From positions 1 to 64,000 of the forward strand of contig JAFWBT010000002.1 in the NCBI GenBank assembly GCA_017507005.1: a DNA stretch of 64,000 bases. The letters are read 5' to 3'. The notes under the pieces are model-generated. The model saw only the letters and a list, made by a program, of their open reading frames with translations. It was not told the origin of the DNA and ran no database searches. This stretch comes from Clostridia bacterium (GTDB lineage Bacteria; Bacillota; Clostridia; Christensenellales; Borkfalkiaceae). Made by a program: the position numbers and the translations under genes. Below are positions 32,824 through 40,654 of this stretch, in pieces. How positions within the stretch are numbered: position 1 is the first letter of the stretch; every line of letters starts with the position of its first letter.

Positions 32824-33024
32824 TTAAGTGAGAATTTCGTCGAACGTTTCGCCAAAAATTTCACATAATTTTGCGAGCAAAACGAAGCTCGGTTCACAAA
32901 CGCCGTTTTCCCAAGCGCTAATCGTACGTTGATCGACGGCGAGCGCATCGGCAAGCTGTTTTTGTGTCATATCCATACCGCGCCTTAAATTTCTTAAATT
33001 TTCCGCAAAGTTTATTTTAATCAA
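32824..33024 (-). CDS. Small XRE-family HTH repressor
   Basis: DNA-binding protein of 66 residues consisting of one HTH domain: FAENLRNLRRGMDMTQKQLADALAVDQRTISAWENG, with the recognition helix at about 30-40, then FVLLAKLCEIFGETFDEIL. TTG start at 33024 with AAGGAAAA upstream. It is divergent from the membrane protein at 33219. The spacer holds two palindromes with TACCAA half-sites, one over its own predicted promoter and one filling the opposite promoter, so it very likely represses both. Confidence 0.88.
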   Translation of the reverse strand: MIKINFAENLRNLRRGMDMTQKQLADALAVDQRTISAWENGVCEPSFVLLAKLCEIFGETFDEILT

Positions 33025-33095
33025 CGTGTTTTCCTTTTTGCCTTATATGCATTGTTGAGTAAGGATTTTTGCCCCAAATTTCTTTTCTATTATAT

Positions 33096-33116
33096 ATTAC
33101 CAAAAAATTTGGTAAT
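33096..33116. promoter_or_regulatory. Operator 1 of the small HTH repressor
   Basis: Perfect 9-3-9 palindrome ATTACCAAA / TTTGGTAAT. It abuts a leftward TATAAT at about 33087-33092, which would serve the HTH gene. Confidence 0.85.
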
Positions 33117-33120
33117 ATGC

Positions 33121-33149
33121 TTGACATACCAAGTTTTTTGGTATATAAT
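33121..33149 (+). promoter_or_regulatory. Consensus promoter with operator 2 in its spacer
   Basis: TTGACA and TATAAT with an exact 17-base spacer, TACCAAGTTTTTTGGTA, which is itself the operator palindrome (ATACCAA / TTGGTAT, 33126-33144). It drives the membrane-protein gene at 33219. Confidence 0.92.
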
Positions 33150-33218
33150 CAATATAGTAGAGCCTAAAAATTATATAAGTGGCTGTACGGATAATACTTT
33201 TTGGAGGTTTTTTACAAA

Positions 33219-33641
33219 ATGAAAGAACAAAAGGCAAAAAAGGTTAGCGGTTTTATTTTTATGGCTATTGGGTTATTGTCGATAATATTCTCAATAATTT
33301 TTTTCAAAAAGGATATTGATTTGAGATGGTTTAATGGGAGTGGTGTTTTAAAAGAAACATACGGCGGAGACGCTTATACAGGGATACAGAATGCTGTGGC
33401 AGATACAGCAAATAATATCAGGGCGTTAAGTCTTGATATTGAAGAGTTTGGGCTTGAGGTTTTGAAAATGATGAACTCTTTTTTTGGCTATATATTATTG
33501 GTAGTAGGGTTGCTGATATTTGCAATTGGTGTTAGAGAGTTACTTAAGAACAAAAAAGAAACTTGTATTAATGGGGTTCAATCAATAATGCAGCCGCAAG
33601 AAAAGGCGGAAAACAATTATAAAAACATAATGGAAGAATAA
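33219..33641 (+). CDS. Small membrane protein controlled by the divergent HTH repressor
   Basis: Unrecognised protein of 140 residues. It has a Lys-rich N-terminus, a membrane helix at about 12-30 (GFIFMAIGLLSIIFSIIFF) and an extracytoplasmic segment of about 65 residues. A second helix lies at about 93-113 (YILLVVGLLIFAIGVREL), followed by a basic cytoplasmic tail. The ATG at 33219 is chosen because GGAGG lies 11 bases upstream; the open frame extends to a TTG at 33201 inside that site. Codon use looks more AT-rich than its neighbours. A terminator follows at 33751. Tight control by a neighbouring repressor is the only functional clue. Confidence 0.75.
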   Translation: MKEQKAKKVSGFIFMAIGLLSIIFSIIFFKKDIDLRWFNGSGVLKETYGGDAYTGIQNAVADTANNIRALSLDIEEFGLEVLKMMNSFFGYILLVVGLLIFAIGVRELLKNKKETCINGVQSIMQPQEKAENNYKNIMEE

Positions 33642-33680
33642 GATGATAAAAAAATAGAAATTTTTATTTCATCAAAACGG

Positions 33681-33701
33681 GTAGAGCAGGTATGCGTTGA
33701 A
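33681..33701 (+). repeat. Dispersed element copy (GCAGGTATGCGTTGAA variant)
   Basis: AGCAGGTATGCGTTGAA lies between the membrane-protein gene and its terminator, in non-coding sequence. Confidence 0.75.
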
Positions 33702-33750
33702 CGGCGCAGGTAGCATTATTTTGTGATAAATTCTACAAAAAAATTAAGCA

Positions 33751-33783
33751 AAAAAGTCGTCGTAGGAAAGCGACGGCTTTTTA
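33751..33783 (+). terminator. Terminator of the small membrane protein gene
   Basis: AAAGTCGTCG / CGACGGCTTT stem with a TAGGAAAG loop and T run. Confidence 0.88.
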
Positions 33784-33843
33784 AAATAATTCAAATTATT
33801 TAAATGAAAGAAAATTTTTTATTGTTGAGATTTTTATAGAGTT

Positions 33844-34818
33844 TTAGTGTTTTCGCGATACCATGTATTTGACGACGGCTGCGCCGATGATAATCGTGTA
33901 GCCGATATAGCTGACGAAATCGGGGATTTGCGGTGGCGATAAAAACAGCACGCCCCACAGCGCCGTGAACAGCACTTGCGAATAATCGTATACCGAAATG
34001 TCTTTCGCGGGCGCGCATGAATATGCTTTCGTTACGCACAGTTGCGCGCCGCTCGCCGCTACGCCTGCAAGGAGCAAAAAGCAAAGCTGAACGCCCGTCA
34101 TCGGCTGATATTCGAGCACCATTAGCGGTAAAATGGCAACGGAAGAAAACGCCGAGAAAAAGAATACGATAAAAATTCCGCGTTCGCCGCGCTGGCTAAG
34201 ATACCGCACGAACGTGTACGCAAGCCCTGCGCCAAGCCCGCCAAGCACCCCGACGAGCGCGGGTATACTCTGTTCGATTCCGTACGTCGGGCGGATAATT
34301 ACCACTGCGCCTAAAAAGGCAACGGCGATTAACACCCAGTCTTTCCACGACGCTTTTTCTTTTAATATCAAGCCCGAAAACGCCACCGAGAAAAAGGGCG
34401 CGAGTTTGTTTAATATGGACGCGTCCGAAATGCTCATACGGTCGATGGCGTAAAAATTGCCGACAATCCCGATTAGCCCTACGACGGAGCGCGCAAGAAG
34501 GGCGGGCAGGCTGCCTTTGTGCATTTTGAAATTACCGCTCTTTGCGAGCAGGCAAAAGGCAACGATTGCCGCTATCACGTTGCGGAAGAACGCTTTTTGA
34601 AAGGTGGGAAGATCGCCTGCGAGCCGCACGAATAGGCTCATCAGCGAAAAACACAGCGCCGAAAGCAGTAGAAAAAAAACGCCCTGACGCCGATTATTCT
34701 CTGTAGGCGCGGCGTTGTTCAACTCGACCATGCCCCCGTTCTTTTGCGTTGACGGCTCGTTCGTTTCGTACATGCCCCCGTCCTTTTCGTTTAGTTGTTG
34801 CGAGTGTTTATTTTTCAT
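33844..34818 (-). CDS. EamA/DMT family transporter with a repeat-derived N-terminus
   Basis: Ten-helix transporter of 324 residues with two EamA repeats (GVFFLLLSALCFSLMSLFVR at about 46-65; GLGAGLAYTFVRYLSQRG near 195). The first 43 residues are hydrophilic and contain two copies of the dispersed element, encoding GGMYETNE and GGMVELNN. The assigned ATG at 34818 has no ribosome site but lies 10 bases after a good -10 box, so the mRNA may be almost leaderless. The Met codons inside the repeats, each preceded by GGGGGC, are alternative starts. The substrate is unknown. Confidence 0.85.
   Translation of the reverse strand: MKNKHSQQLNEKDGGMYETNEPSTQKNGGMVELNNAAPTENNRRQGVFFLLLSALCFSLMSLFVRLAGDLPTFQKAFFRNVIAAIVAFCLLAKSGNFKMHKGSLPALLARSVVGLIGIVGNFYAIDRMSISDASILNKLAPFFSVAFSGLILKEKASWKDWVLIAVAFLGAVVIIRPTYGIEQSIPALVGVLGGLGAGLAYTFVRYLSQRGERGIFIVFFFSAFSSVAILPLMVLEYQPMTGVQLCFLLLAGVAASGAQLCVTKAYSCAPAKDISVYDYSQVLFTALWGVLFLSPPQIPDFVSYIGYTIIIGAAVVKYMVSRKH
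34718..34779 (-). repeat. Two in-frame dispersed element copies at the transporter N-terminus
   Basis: Minus-strand GGGGGCATGGTCGAGTTGAA (34718-34737) and GGGGGCATGTACGAAACGAA (34760-34779), whose ATG codons are 42 bases apart and in frame with the transporter. Confidence 0.8.
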
Positions 34819-34828
34819 AGATATTACT

Positions 34829-34857
34829 ATTATACGGCGAAATTTTAAAAAAGTAAA
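34829..34857 (-). promoter_or_regulatory. Promoter of the DMT transporter
   Basis: TTTACT and TATAAT with a 17-base spacer on the minus strand. The -10 box ends 10 bases before the ATG. Confidence 0.78.
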
Positions 34858-34881
34858 GCGTTAAGAGCAAAAAAGACAAAG

Positions 34882-34909
34882 AAAAAACCCGACCAAAAAG
34901 GCCGGGTTT
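34882..34909 (-). terminator. Terminator of rplU-rpmA
   Basis: AAACCCG-GCC / GG-CGGGTTT type stem with T6 on the minus strand, just after the rpmA stop. Confidence 0.85.
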
Positions 34910-34919
34910 ATAATCATAA

Positions 34920-35198
34920 TTATTCAGCGATGGGATAAACGCTCGCTTTCTTCTTATCTTTGCCCATTCTTTCATACCGAACGATGCCGTCAACGAGAGC
35001 GAACAGGGTGTCGTCTTTGCCGATACCTACGTTCGTGCCGGGATGGATCTTCGTGCCTCTCTGACGAACGAGAATGTTGCCGGCAAGAACAGCCTGACCG
35101 TCGCTACGCTTCGTGCCAAGACGTTTCGCCTCACTATCTCTACCGTTGTGGGAGGAACCGGTACCTTTTTTATGAGCGAATAAACTGATAAAAATCAT
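34920..35198 (-). CDS. rpmA: 50S ribosomal protein bL27 with an N-terminal extension
   Basis: Ribosomal protein near the peptidyl transferase centre. The mature sequence would start at [15 protein letters not shown]. It is preceded by MIFISLF, which resembles the Firmicutes leader (ending F-F-A) that the Cys protease Prp removes. Conserved [13 protein letters not shown] and DGIVRYER follow. The 92 residues are typical. AAGGAG precedes the ATG. It lies 85 bases after rplU, but the prp (ysxB) gene that usually sits between rplU and rpmA is absent here. Confidence 0.96.
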   Translation of the reverse strand: MIFISLFAHKKGTGSSHNGRDSEAKRLGTKRSDGQAVLAGNILVRQRGTKIHPGTNVGIGKDDTLFALVDGIVRYERMGKDKKKASVYPIAE

Positions 35199-35283
35199 CT
35201 TTATTTCTCCTTAAATTCTAATTTTTTTCTTTCCCTGCCTTGCGGCGAAAGGAAAAGCTGTGCCGTAAAGATTGAATACCGAA

Positions 35284-35589
35284 TTAGAGCTCGATTTTTT
35301 CAACTTTTACTGCGGTGAAGGGCTGTCTGTGACCTTGCTTTTTACGTTCGTTTTTCTTAGCTTTATACTTGAAGACGATAATTTTCTTCGCCTTGTCCTG
35401 CTTAACGACCGTAGCGGTAACTTTTGCAGATTCAACTTCTGCGCCCGTTTTGATACCGTTTTCGTCGGCAACCATCAGCACTTTGAAAGATACGGATTCG
35501 CCTTCTGCTGCTGCGAGTTTTTCAACTTTAACAACGTCGCCTTCCGACACTTTGTACTGCTTGTTTCCGTTATCGATAATAGCGTACAT
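35284..35589 (-). CDS. rplU: 50S ribosomal protein bL21
   Basis: Ribosomal protein of 101 residues starting [18 protein letters not shown] and ending with the basic [26 protein letters not shown] carries the conserved K-R-K-x-x-x-x-x-G-H-R-Q-like segment. The ATG at 35589 is chosen because AGGAGGT lies 10 bases upstream and the length then fits the family; the open frame extends 14 codons further with no signal. A roughly 105-base 5' leader separates it from its promoter. Confidence 0.95.
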   Translation of the reverse strand: MYAIIDNGNKQYKVSEGDVVKVEKLAAAEGESVSFKVLMVADENGIKTGAEVESAKVTATVVKQDKAKKIIVFKYKAKKNERKKQGHRQPFTAVKVEKIEL

Positions 35590-35659
35590 AAAAATTTTTA
35601 CCTCCTCTTTCCAGTCTCGAAGAATTTCCAAGGCGCGCGCTTTTTTGGGAAAATCCTAA

Positions 35660-35700
35660 AAAATTGCGACTTAAAAAAGCCCGTTTCTATCGGCTCGAGT
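35660..35700 (-). promoter_or_regulatory. Possible attenuator hairpin in the rplU leader
   Basis: On the minus strand AGCC and GGGCT flank a short loop and are followed by T6 (about 35668-35692), early in the transcript. It resembles a leader terminator, possibly autoregulatory, but the stem is short. Confidence 0.4.
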
Positions 35701-35703
35701 ATT

Positions 35704-35733
35704 ACTATACCATATTTTTTTTCTATCCGTCAA
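35704..35733 (-). promoter_or_regulatory. Promoter of rplU-rpmA
   Basis: TTGACG and TATAGT with an 18-base spacer on the minus strand. Confidence 0.82.
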
Positions 35734-35834
35734 GCATTTTTGCGCGTTTTTTCTTATTTTTATCAAGATATTGGCAAAAAATCGTATGAAATAGGCGCAA
35801 ACCGTCCACAATGGGGATAAGGAGAGTGAAAAAT

Positions 35835-36281
35835 ATGGAACAAACAGCAAAAAAGAAAACGGAAGAGGCTTTGGCGGAGATTTATCGCAACGCGCAGCTC
35901 GCCCTGCAATCCATTTCAAACATTTTGCCCGAGGTGGACGACGAGGAAATCAAGCGCGAGCTTACTTCTCAGCACGAGGAATACGAGCGGTTTTCGGCAA
36001 AAGCGGCTATGCTCGCTAAGGACATGGGCTTGGAGCTGAAAGAGCCAAATCCTATGAAAAAGGCAATGATGTGGGGCTCGATTAAGATGAGCACGATGAC
36101 GGACAATTCGCGTTCGCACATTGCGGATATGATGGTGCAAGGGACGGTGATGGGAATCACGGCGTTGCGCACGTCGGCGAGCGAAGTGCCCGTGGACGGC
36201 AACGACGCGATTTTAGAGCTGCTCAATGAAATGATTACGGCGGAAGAGCAGTTTGAAAAGAAATGGAAGGAATATTTGTAA
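35835..36281 (+). CDS. Helical protein of unknown function
   Basis: 148 residues, predicted almost entirely alpha-helical and soluble. Four helices can be drawn: about 2-30 (KKKTEEALAEIYRNAQLALQ), 33-65, 75-107 (Met-rich, MKKAMMWGSIKMSTM) and 125-146 (AILELLNEMITAEEQFEKKW). This resembles the shape of ferritin-like or four-helix-bundle stress proteins, but no metal-ligand pattern is visible, so no function is assigned. The ATG at 35835 is used because AAGGAG lies 9 bases upstream. It is the only rightward gene between rplU and lon, with a bidirectional terminator at 36306. Confidence 0.65.
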   Translation: MEQTAKKKTEEALAEIYRNAQLALQSISNILPEVDDEEIKRELTSQHEEYERFSAKAAMLAKDMGLELKEPNPMKKAMMWGSIKMSTMTDNSRSHIADMMVQGTVMGITALRTSASEVPVDGNDAILELLNEMITAEEQFEKKWKEYL

Positions 36282-36305
36282 TAGATTTTTAAACGTGAAA
36301 CAATG

Positions 36306-36344
36306 AAAAAAGCGGCTTTTGCAAAATGATGCAAAGTCGCTTTT
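36306..36344. terminator. Bidirectional terminator between the helical protein gene and ysxC
   Basis: AAAGCGGCTTTTGCA pairs with TGCAAAG-TCGCTTTT around AAATGA, with A and T runs at the ends. Confidence 0.88.
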
Positions 36345-36376
36345 ACATTATATATAATGATACGTCTGTTCGTTGA

Positions 36377-37090
36377 TTATTCGTCGTCCGAGGCGTCCGT
36401 ATCGTCCGTGTCAGCAATATCGTCCGTATCGTCCACGCCGTCCGTTTGCGTTGCGGCGAGGTTTGCCATATCGATAACGACACGGATTTTATCCAAAACG
36501 TCGTTTTTGCCATAGCCCGTCTCCGCAGACGTCGCCAAAAGATTTTTCTCGCCCAAATACAAGTCCGCCGCAATCGCGCGGATATGCTCTTTGAGCTTCA
36601 TTTTCGACAGCTTGTCCGCTTTCGTGAGCACGACGGTGAACGGGAGAATATGGAAATTGAGAAACTCTATCATCTGCACGTCGTCTGCCGTGGGATCGTG
36701 CCGCGAATCTGCGAGCATAAACACGTGCGAAATCTTGTCCTTGTCCGCAAAAAACGCGTTCAGTGTCTTTGCCCATTTTTCCTTTTCGCCCTTGGATACG
36801 CGCGCAAAGCCATAGCCCGGCAAATCGGCAAGGATAAATTCGCCGAAATCGAAATAGTTGACGAGGCGCGTTCTGCCTGGCTCGCTACTCGTTTTCGCTA
36901 GCTTTTTACGGTTTGCCAGCATATTGATAAACGAGCTTTTGCCCACGTTGGATTTTCCGCACACAGCAATCATAGGCTTGTCGGGCGTGATAAATTGATC
37001 CGCGCGCGCCGCGGACGTGATAAACGTCGCGTTTTTTATCACCACGGAGGGGCGTTTGTTTTCTGCGTTTTCACGTTTCGTCTCGTACAT
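36377..37090 (-). CDS. ysxC: Ribosome biogenesis GTPase YsxC/EngB with an acidic tail
   Basis: GTPase needed for 50S subunit assembly. G1 is CGKSNVGKSSFIN at about 46-58, the switch I region RTRLVNYF follows, G3 is LADLPGYGFARVS at about 90-102, G4 is LTKADK near 156 and G5 is SAETGYG. The core ends near residue 205. After it comes an Asp/Thr-rich tail (about 215-237) not found in the usual 195-residue protein. The ATG lies within a dispersed element copy (MYETK), 7 bases after AAGGAG. It follows lon by 32 bases, a conserved pair. Confidence 0.95.
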   Translation of the reverse strand: MYETKRENAENKRPSVVIKNATFITSAARADQFITPDKPMIAVCGKSNVGKSSFINMLANRKKLAKTSSEPGRTRLVNYFDFGEFILADLPGYGFARVSKGEKEKWAKTLNAFFADKDKISHVFMLADSRHDPTADDVQMIEFLNFHILPFTVVLTKADKLSKMKLKEHIRAIAADLYLGEKNLLATSAETGYGKNDVLDKIRVVIDMANLAATQTDGVDDTDDIADTDDTDASDDE

Positions 37091-37093
37091 GGT
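37077..37093 (-). repeat. Dispersed element copy supplying the ysxC start codon
   Basis: Minus strand ACCATGTACGAGACGAA. The ATG is the ysxC start, and AAGGAG just upstream is outside the copy. Confidence 0.7.
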
Positions 37094-37122
37094 ATGCTCC
37101 TTTTGTAAAAATTAGCGCTTTA

Positions 37123-39570
37123 TTAACAACGGTGCGCGGGAACGCCTTGTTCGTCGGGAACGACGGGCAGGGGTTGGGGTTTCGGCGTACGTTTTTTGCG
37201 CGGTTTTGCCGTTTTGGGCTTAGCGGTGGGCGCAAGGTCGGCGTTGAGGTCGAACACGACGTCAAACACCTCGTCCACTTCCGCAACGGGGATAAACCGT
37301 ACGTCGCGTTTCAACACCTCGGGCAATTCCTCAATCTCTCGTGCGTTTGCCTTGGGCATCAGCACCGTCTTAACGCCCACGCGTCTTGCGGCGAGCGCTT
37401 TTTCTTTCAAACCACCGATAGCGAGCACCTTGCCACGCAGGGTGATTTCCCCCGTCATAGCCACGTCAACGCGTACCTGCCTGCCACTAAGCGCGGATAA
37501 TATCGCCGTGGCAATGGTGATGCCTGCGCTCGGCCCGTCCTTGGGCGTTGCGCCCTCAGGCACGTGGATATGCAGGTCGGTAGAGCTGAATTTTTCCTGC
37601 GGTATTCCGTATTTCTCCGCATGCGCGCGGATATAGGTGAGCGCCGCGAGCGCCGATTCTTTCATCACGTCACCGAGCTTACCCGTCAGCTTGATTTCGC
37701 CTTTCCCTGGCATTGCCATCGCCTCTACGGTGAGAGTCGTGCCGCCGACAGCCGTCCAAGCCAGCCCCGTCACCGCGCCGATTTCCGCGTCTTTTCTGCC
37801 TTCTTCGATAATAAATTTGGGCGCGCCGAGAAGCTCGGGCACTTTTGCGCCGTCCACCGTCACGCAAGGCAGTTCTTTATTCGACGCGTATTCTACGGCG
37901 ATTTTTCTACACAGCGAACCGATGGTGCGTTCTAGCGTTCTTACGCCCGCCTCGCGCGTATAGCCCTCGATAGCCACGCGCACGCCATCCTCGGTGAACA
38001 GAGCGTTGTTGTCCGTCAAACCGTTCGCCGCCAACTGCTTAGGCGCGAGATACCGCCGCGCGATTTCCGTTTTTTCTTCTAACGTATAGCCCGACAACTC
38101 GATAATTTCCATACGGTCGCGCAGGGGCGCGGGGATAGTGTCGAGGCTGTTTGCCGTCGTGATAAACAGCACTTTGCTAAGGTCGTACGGGGCTTCGATA
38201 TACCGATCGCGGAAGGAAACGTTCTGCTCGGGGTCGAGCACTTCCAACAGCGCGCCGGCAGGATCGCCGTGCATATCGGACGTGATTTTGTCAATCTCGT
38301 CCAAGAGGAACACGGGATTGATAGAGCCCGCGTTTTTCATACCGTACATAATCCGCCCGGGCATTGCACCGATATAGGTGCGGCGATGACCGCGGATTTC
38401 CGCCTCGTCCTTGACGCCGCCAAGGCTCATACGGACGAATTTTCTGCCCAATGCGCGCGCAATCGACTGCGCGATACTCGTTTTACCGACGCCGGGAGGG
38501 CCGACGAAACAAAGAATAGGCGCTTTCATATTCCCCGTCAGCTTTAACACGGCGAGGTATTCGGTGATACGTTCTTTTATCTTTTCCAAGCCGTAATGGT
38601 CGGCTTCCAGCACCGCAACGCAGTCGGACAGCTGTTCGGTGTCTTCCGTTTCTTCCGTCCAAGGGAGCGCCAACACCTGATCGAGATACCCCGTAATCAC
38701 GGTGTATTCGGGCGAAGTCGTCTGCATTTTACTCATACGGTCGATTTCTTTAAGGCATTTTTTCTCCAAATCCTCGGGCAAGCCCTTGGCAAGGATTTTT
38801 TCACGGTATTCGTCCTCTTCCTTGCTATCGTCGCCAAGCTCCGAGTGGATAGCTTTCAACTGCTCGCGCAGGAAATATTCTTTTTGGTTTTTGTCGATAT
38901 TTTGACGAACGGCAGCGGAGATTTTTTTCTCAATCTTCGAGATTTCCAGCTCGTCGTTCAAACAGCGTTCAAACAGCTTCATACGCTCCGTCAGGCGGTT
39001 TTCTTCCAAAATTTGCTGTTTAATTTCCAAGCGCACGCGCATAGCGGAAATCGCCACGTCCACGTACTCGTCCGCGTTAGAACAGCGTTCCAGCCGTGTG
39101 AACGTTTCTTTGGGGATTTTGCCGTCGGCAGAAAGCACGTCTTTCACCAGCTCTTTCGCCGTACGGAAATACGCCTCCTCCAGCACCTCGTCGCCGTGTA
39201 CGGTGTGGATTTCGTCTGCAACGGCGTAAAAATAACCGCTTTCAAAGCCGATTGTGCGTGCTTTTGCGCGATACAAACCCTCGCACATAACGCGTACGAT
39301 ACCGCCGTTTAACTGCGCTACTTGCTTGATTTTCGCTACGCAACCGACGGTGTAAAGATCGTCGGCGTTAATCGTGTCTTTTTCCGTTTGGCGCTGTGAA
39401 CAAATCATCACCAAACGATCGGACGCAGAGGCGCGTTCGATTGCTTTCAAAGTCATATCCCTGCCCACTTCAAAGGACACGTTGACGTGTGGAAACGCCA
39501 CTTTTCCCCGAAGGGGGATTACGGGAAAAATATTCGTTGTTGTCGTTTCAATATTCGTGTAGTTTTCCAT
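37123..39570 (-). CDS. lon: ATP-dependent protease Lon
   Basis: Cytosolic AAA+ serine protease that removes misfolded and regulatory proteins. The N-terminal substrate domain is at about 12-205 (IPLRGKVAFPH...), and the AAA+ domain has Walker A GPPGVGKTS near 358 and Walker B FLLDEIDKI near 420. The protease domain has the catalytic Ser in GPSAGI near 681 and Lys near 723 in GGLKEKALAA. The 815 residues include a short basic, Pro-rich C-terminal extension (KPRKKRTPKPQPLP). No ribosome site precedes the ATG at 39570. It is upstream of ysxC, forming the usual lon-ysxC unit. Confidence 0.97.
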   Translation of the reverse strand: MENYTNIETTTTNIFPVIPLRGKVAFPHVNVSFEVGRDMTLKAIERASASDRLVMICSQRQTEKDTINADDLYTVGCVAKIKQVAQLNGGIVRVMCEGLYRAKARTIGFESGYFYAVADEIHTVHGDEVLEEAYFRTAKELVKDVLSADGKIPKETFTRLERCSNADEYVDVAISAMRVRLEIKQQILEENRLTERMKLFERCLNDELEISKIEKKISAAVRQNIDKNQKEYFLREQLKAIHSELGDDSKEEDEYREKILAKGLPEDLEKKCLKEIDRMSKMQTTSPEYTVITGYLDQVLALPWTEETEDTEQLSDCVAVLEADHYGLEKIKERITEYLAVLKLTGNMKAPILCFVGPPGVGKTSIAQSIARALGRKFVRMSLGGVKDEAEIRGHRRTYIGAMPGRIMYGMKNAGSINPVFLLDEIDKITSDMHGDPAGALLEVLDPEQNVSFRDRYIEAPYDLSKVLFITTANSLDTIPAPLRDRMEIIELSGYTLEEKTEIARRYLAPKQLAANGLTDNNALFTEDGVRVAIEGYTREAGVRTLERTIGSLCRKIAVEYASNKELPCVTVDGAKVPELLGAPKFIIEEGRKDAEIGAVTGLAWTAVGGTTLTVEAMAMPGKGEIKLTGKLGDVMKESALAALTYIRAHAEKYGIPQEKFSSTDLHIHVPEGATPKDGPSAGITIATAILSALSGRQVRVDVAMTGEITLRGKVLAIGGLKEKALAARRVGVKTVLMPKANAREIEELPEVLKRDVRFIPVAEVDEVFDVVFDLNADLAPTAKPKTAKPRKKRTPKPQPLPVVPDEQGVPAHRC

Positions 39571-39690
39571 ATGTTATATTATTAACCGAAAATCGCGTAT
39601 TTTAAACAATTTTTTACGGAAACAACGCGCGAGAGCGTTTTGCCGTAAAGCGCGATGTAACGATTCGTTGATTAGTTATTGATTAGCTAT

Positions 39691-39722
39691 TAAAAGCCTC
39701 CCTTATGGAAAAGGAGGCTTTC
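39691..39722 (-). terminator. Terminator of the BY-kinase unit
   Basis: AAAGCCTCC / GGAGGCTTT stem, followed by TTTTAATA on the minus strand. Confidence 0.85.
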
Positions 39723-39775
39723 GTATCGTGACTGAAATGAAACTATACTAAAACGTACTGAAAGAGTGCGCGCTA

Positions 39776-40654
39776 TTATTTGCCGCTCTTTTTCGCAGAC
39801 GCTTTTGCGGGCGCTGCTTCTTCGTCTACGTCGTCCTCGTCGTCCTTGTCCTCGGGATTCGTAGAGCCGTAGCTGTAAGAATAGTGCGAATAGTAGTAAT
39901 ATTTCTTATAGCCGCCGTAGAATTTACCCGTTTGAGGCGCTTTGTAGTCGTTGACGACAACGCCGAGGACGTTCGCCTTGGCAAAGTTCAACGAGTTGAG
40001 CGCGCGAGAAATATCGCTGACGTAGGATACCTGGTGACGGCAAACGAGCACGGTACCGTCCGTGATCGGCGTCAACGCCAATGCGTCGGAGATGAGGAGC
40101 ACGGGCGGCGTATCGATAATGACGTAATCGTAACGCTTACGCAGCTCGTCAACGAGGTTTTTCATTTCTTCGCTTTCCAGCAATTCGTAGGGACGGGGGG
40201 AGTGCGTACCGCAGGTGATATACGAAAGGTTTTCGTTCACGTGCGATTTATGAATTGCCTCGTCCAACGTCGATTGCCCCGACAGAGCGTCGGACAAGCC
40301 GGGAATCGTATGTTGTTTGAAATATTTTGCAATTCTGCCTTTACGGATATCGGCGTCTACGAGGACAACCTTTGCGTCCGACTGTGCGAACATCAAGGCA
40401 AGGTTGGTCGTTACCGTCGTTTTACCGTCCTCGGGATACGCGGACGTTATCATAATCGCCACGCCGCCCTCCGATTTTTTAGGCACGGACACCGAGAGCG
40501 CCGCTTTGAGGTTACGGAATGCTTCCGTTACGTCAAAGGGAGTTTCGTCGTTTAAAAGATATTCCGTTCTGCTGGAATGGTGATGATGTTTTTCGTTGTT
40601 TTTCTTTGCGCGTTTGTCGTGCGCGGTCTTGGTCATCTTAGGAAAAAGTCTCAT
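39776..40654 (-). CDS. Bacterial tyrosine kinase (BY-kinase, CpsD/CapB type)
   Basis: Cytoplasmic half of a split BY-kinase that controls polysaccharide polymerisation. After a basic His-rich start, NLKAALSVS leads to the P-loop SAYPEDGKTTVTTNLA at about 68-83, Walker A' VVLVDADIRKG at about 96-106 and Walker B YVIIDTPPVLLISDA near 177-191. The C-terminus has a Tyr cluster (FYGGYKKYYYYSHYSYSYG), the autophosphorylation region, then an acidic/Ala-Lys tail. Its start overlaps the stop of the Wzz-like activator gene by 4 bases. No phosphatase or glycosyltransferase gene is adjacent. Confidence 0.93.
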   Translation of the reverse strand: MRLFPKMTKTAHDKRAKKNNEKHHHHSSRTEYLLNDETPFDVTEAFRNLKAALSVSVPKKSEGGVAIMITSAYPEDGKTTVTTNLALMFAQSDAKVVLVDADIRKGRIAKYFKQHTIPGLSDALSGQSTLDEAIHKSHVNENLSYITCGTHSPRPYELLESEEMKNLVDELRKRYDYVIIDTPPVLLISDALALTPITDGTVLVCRHQVSYVSDISRALNSLNFAKANVLGVVVNDYKAPQTGKFYGGYKKYYYYSHYSYSYGSTNPEDKDDEDDVDEEAAPAKASAKKSGK

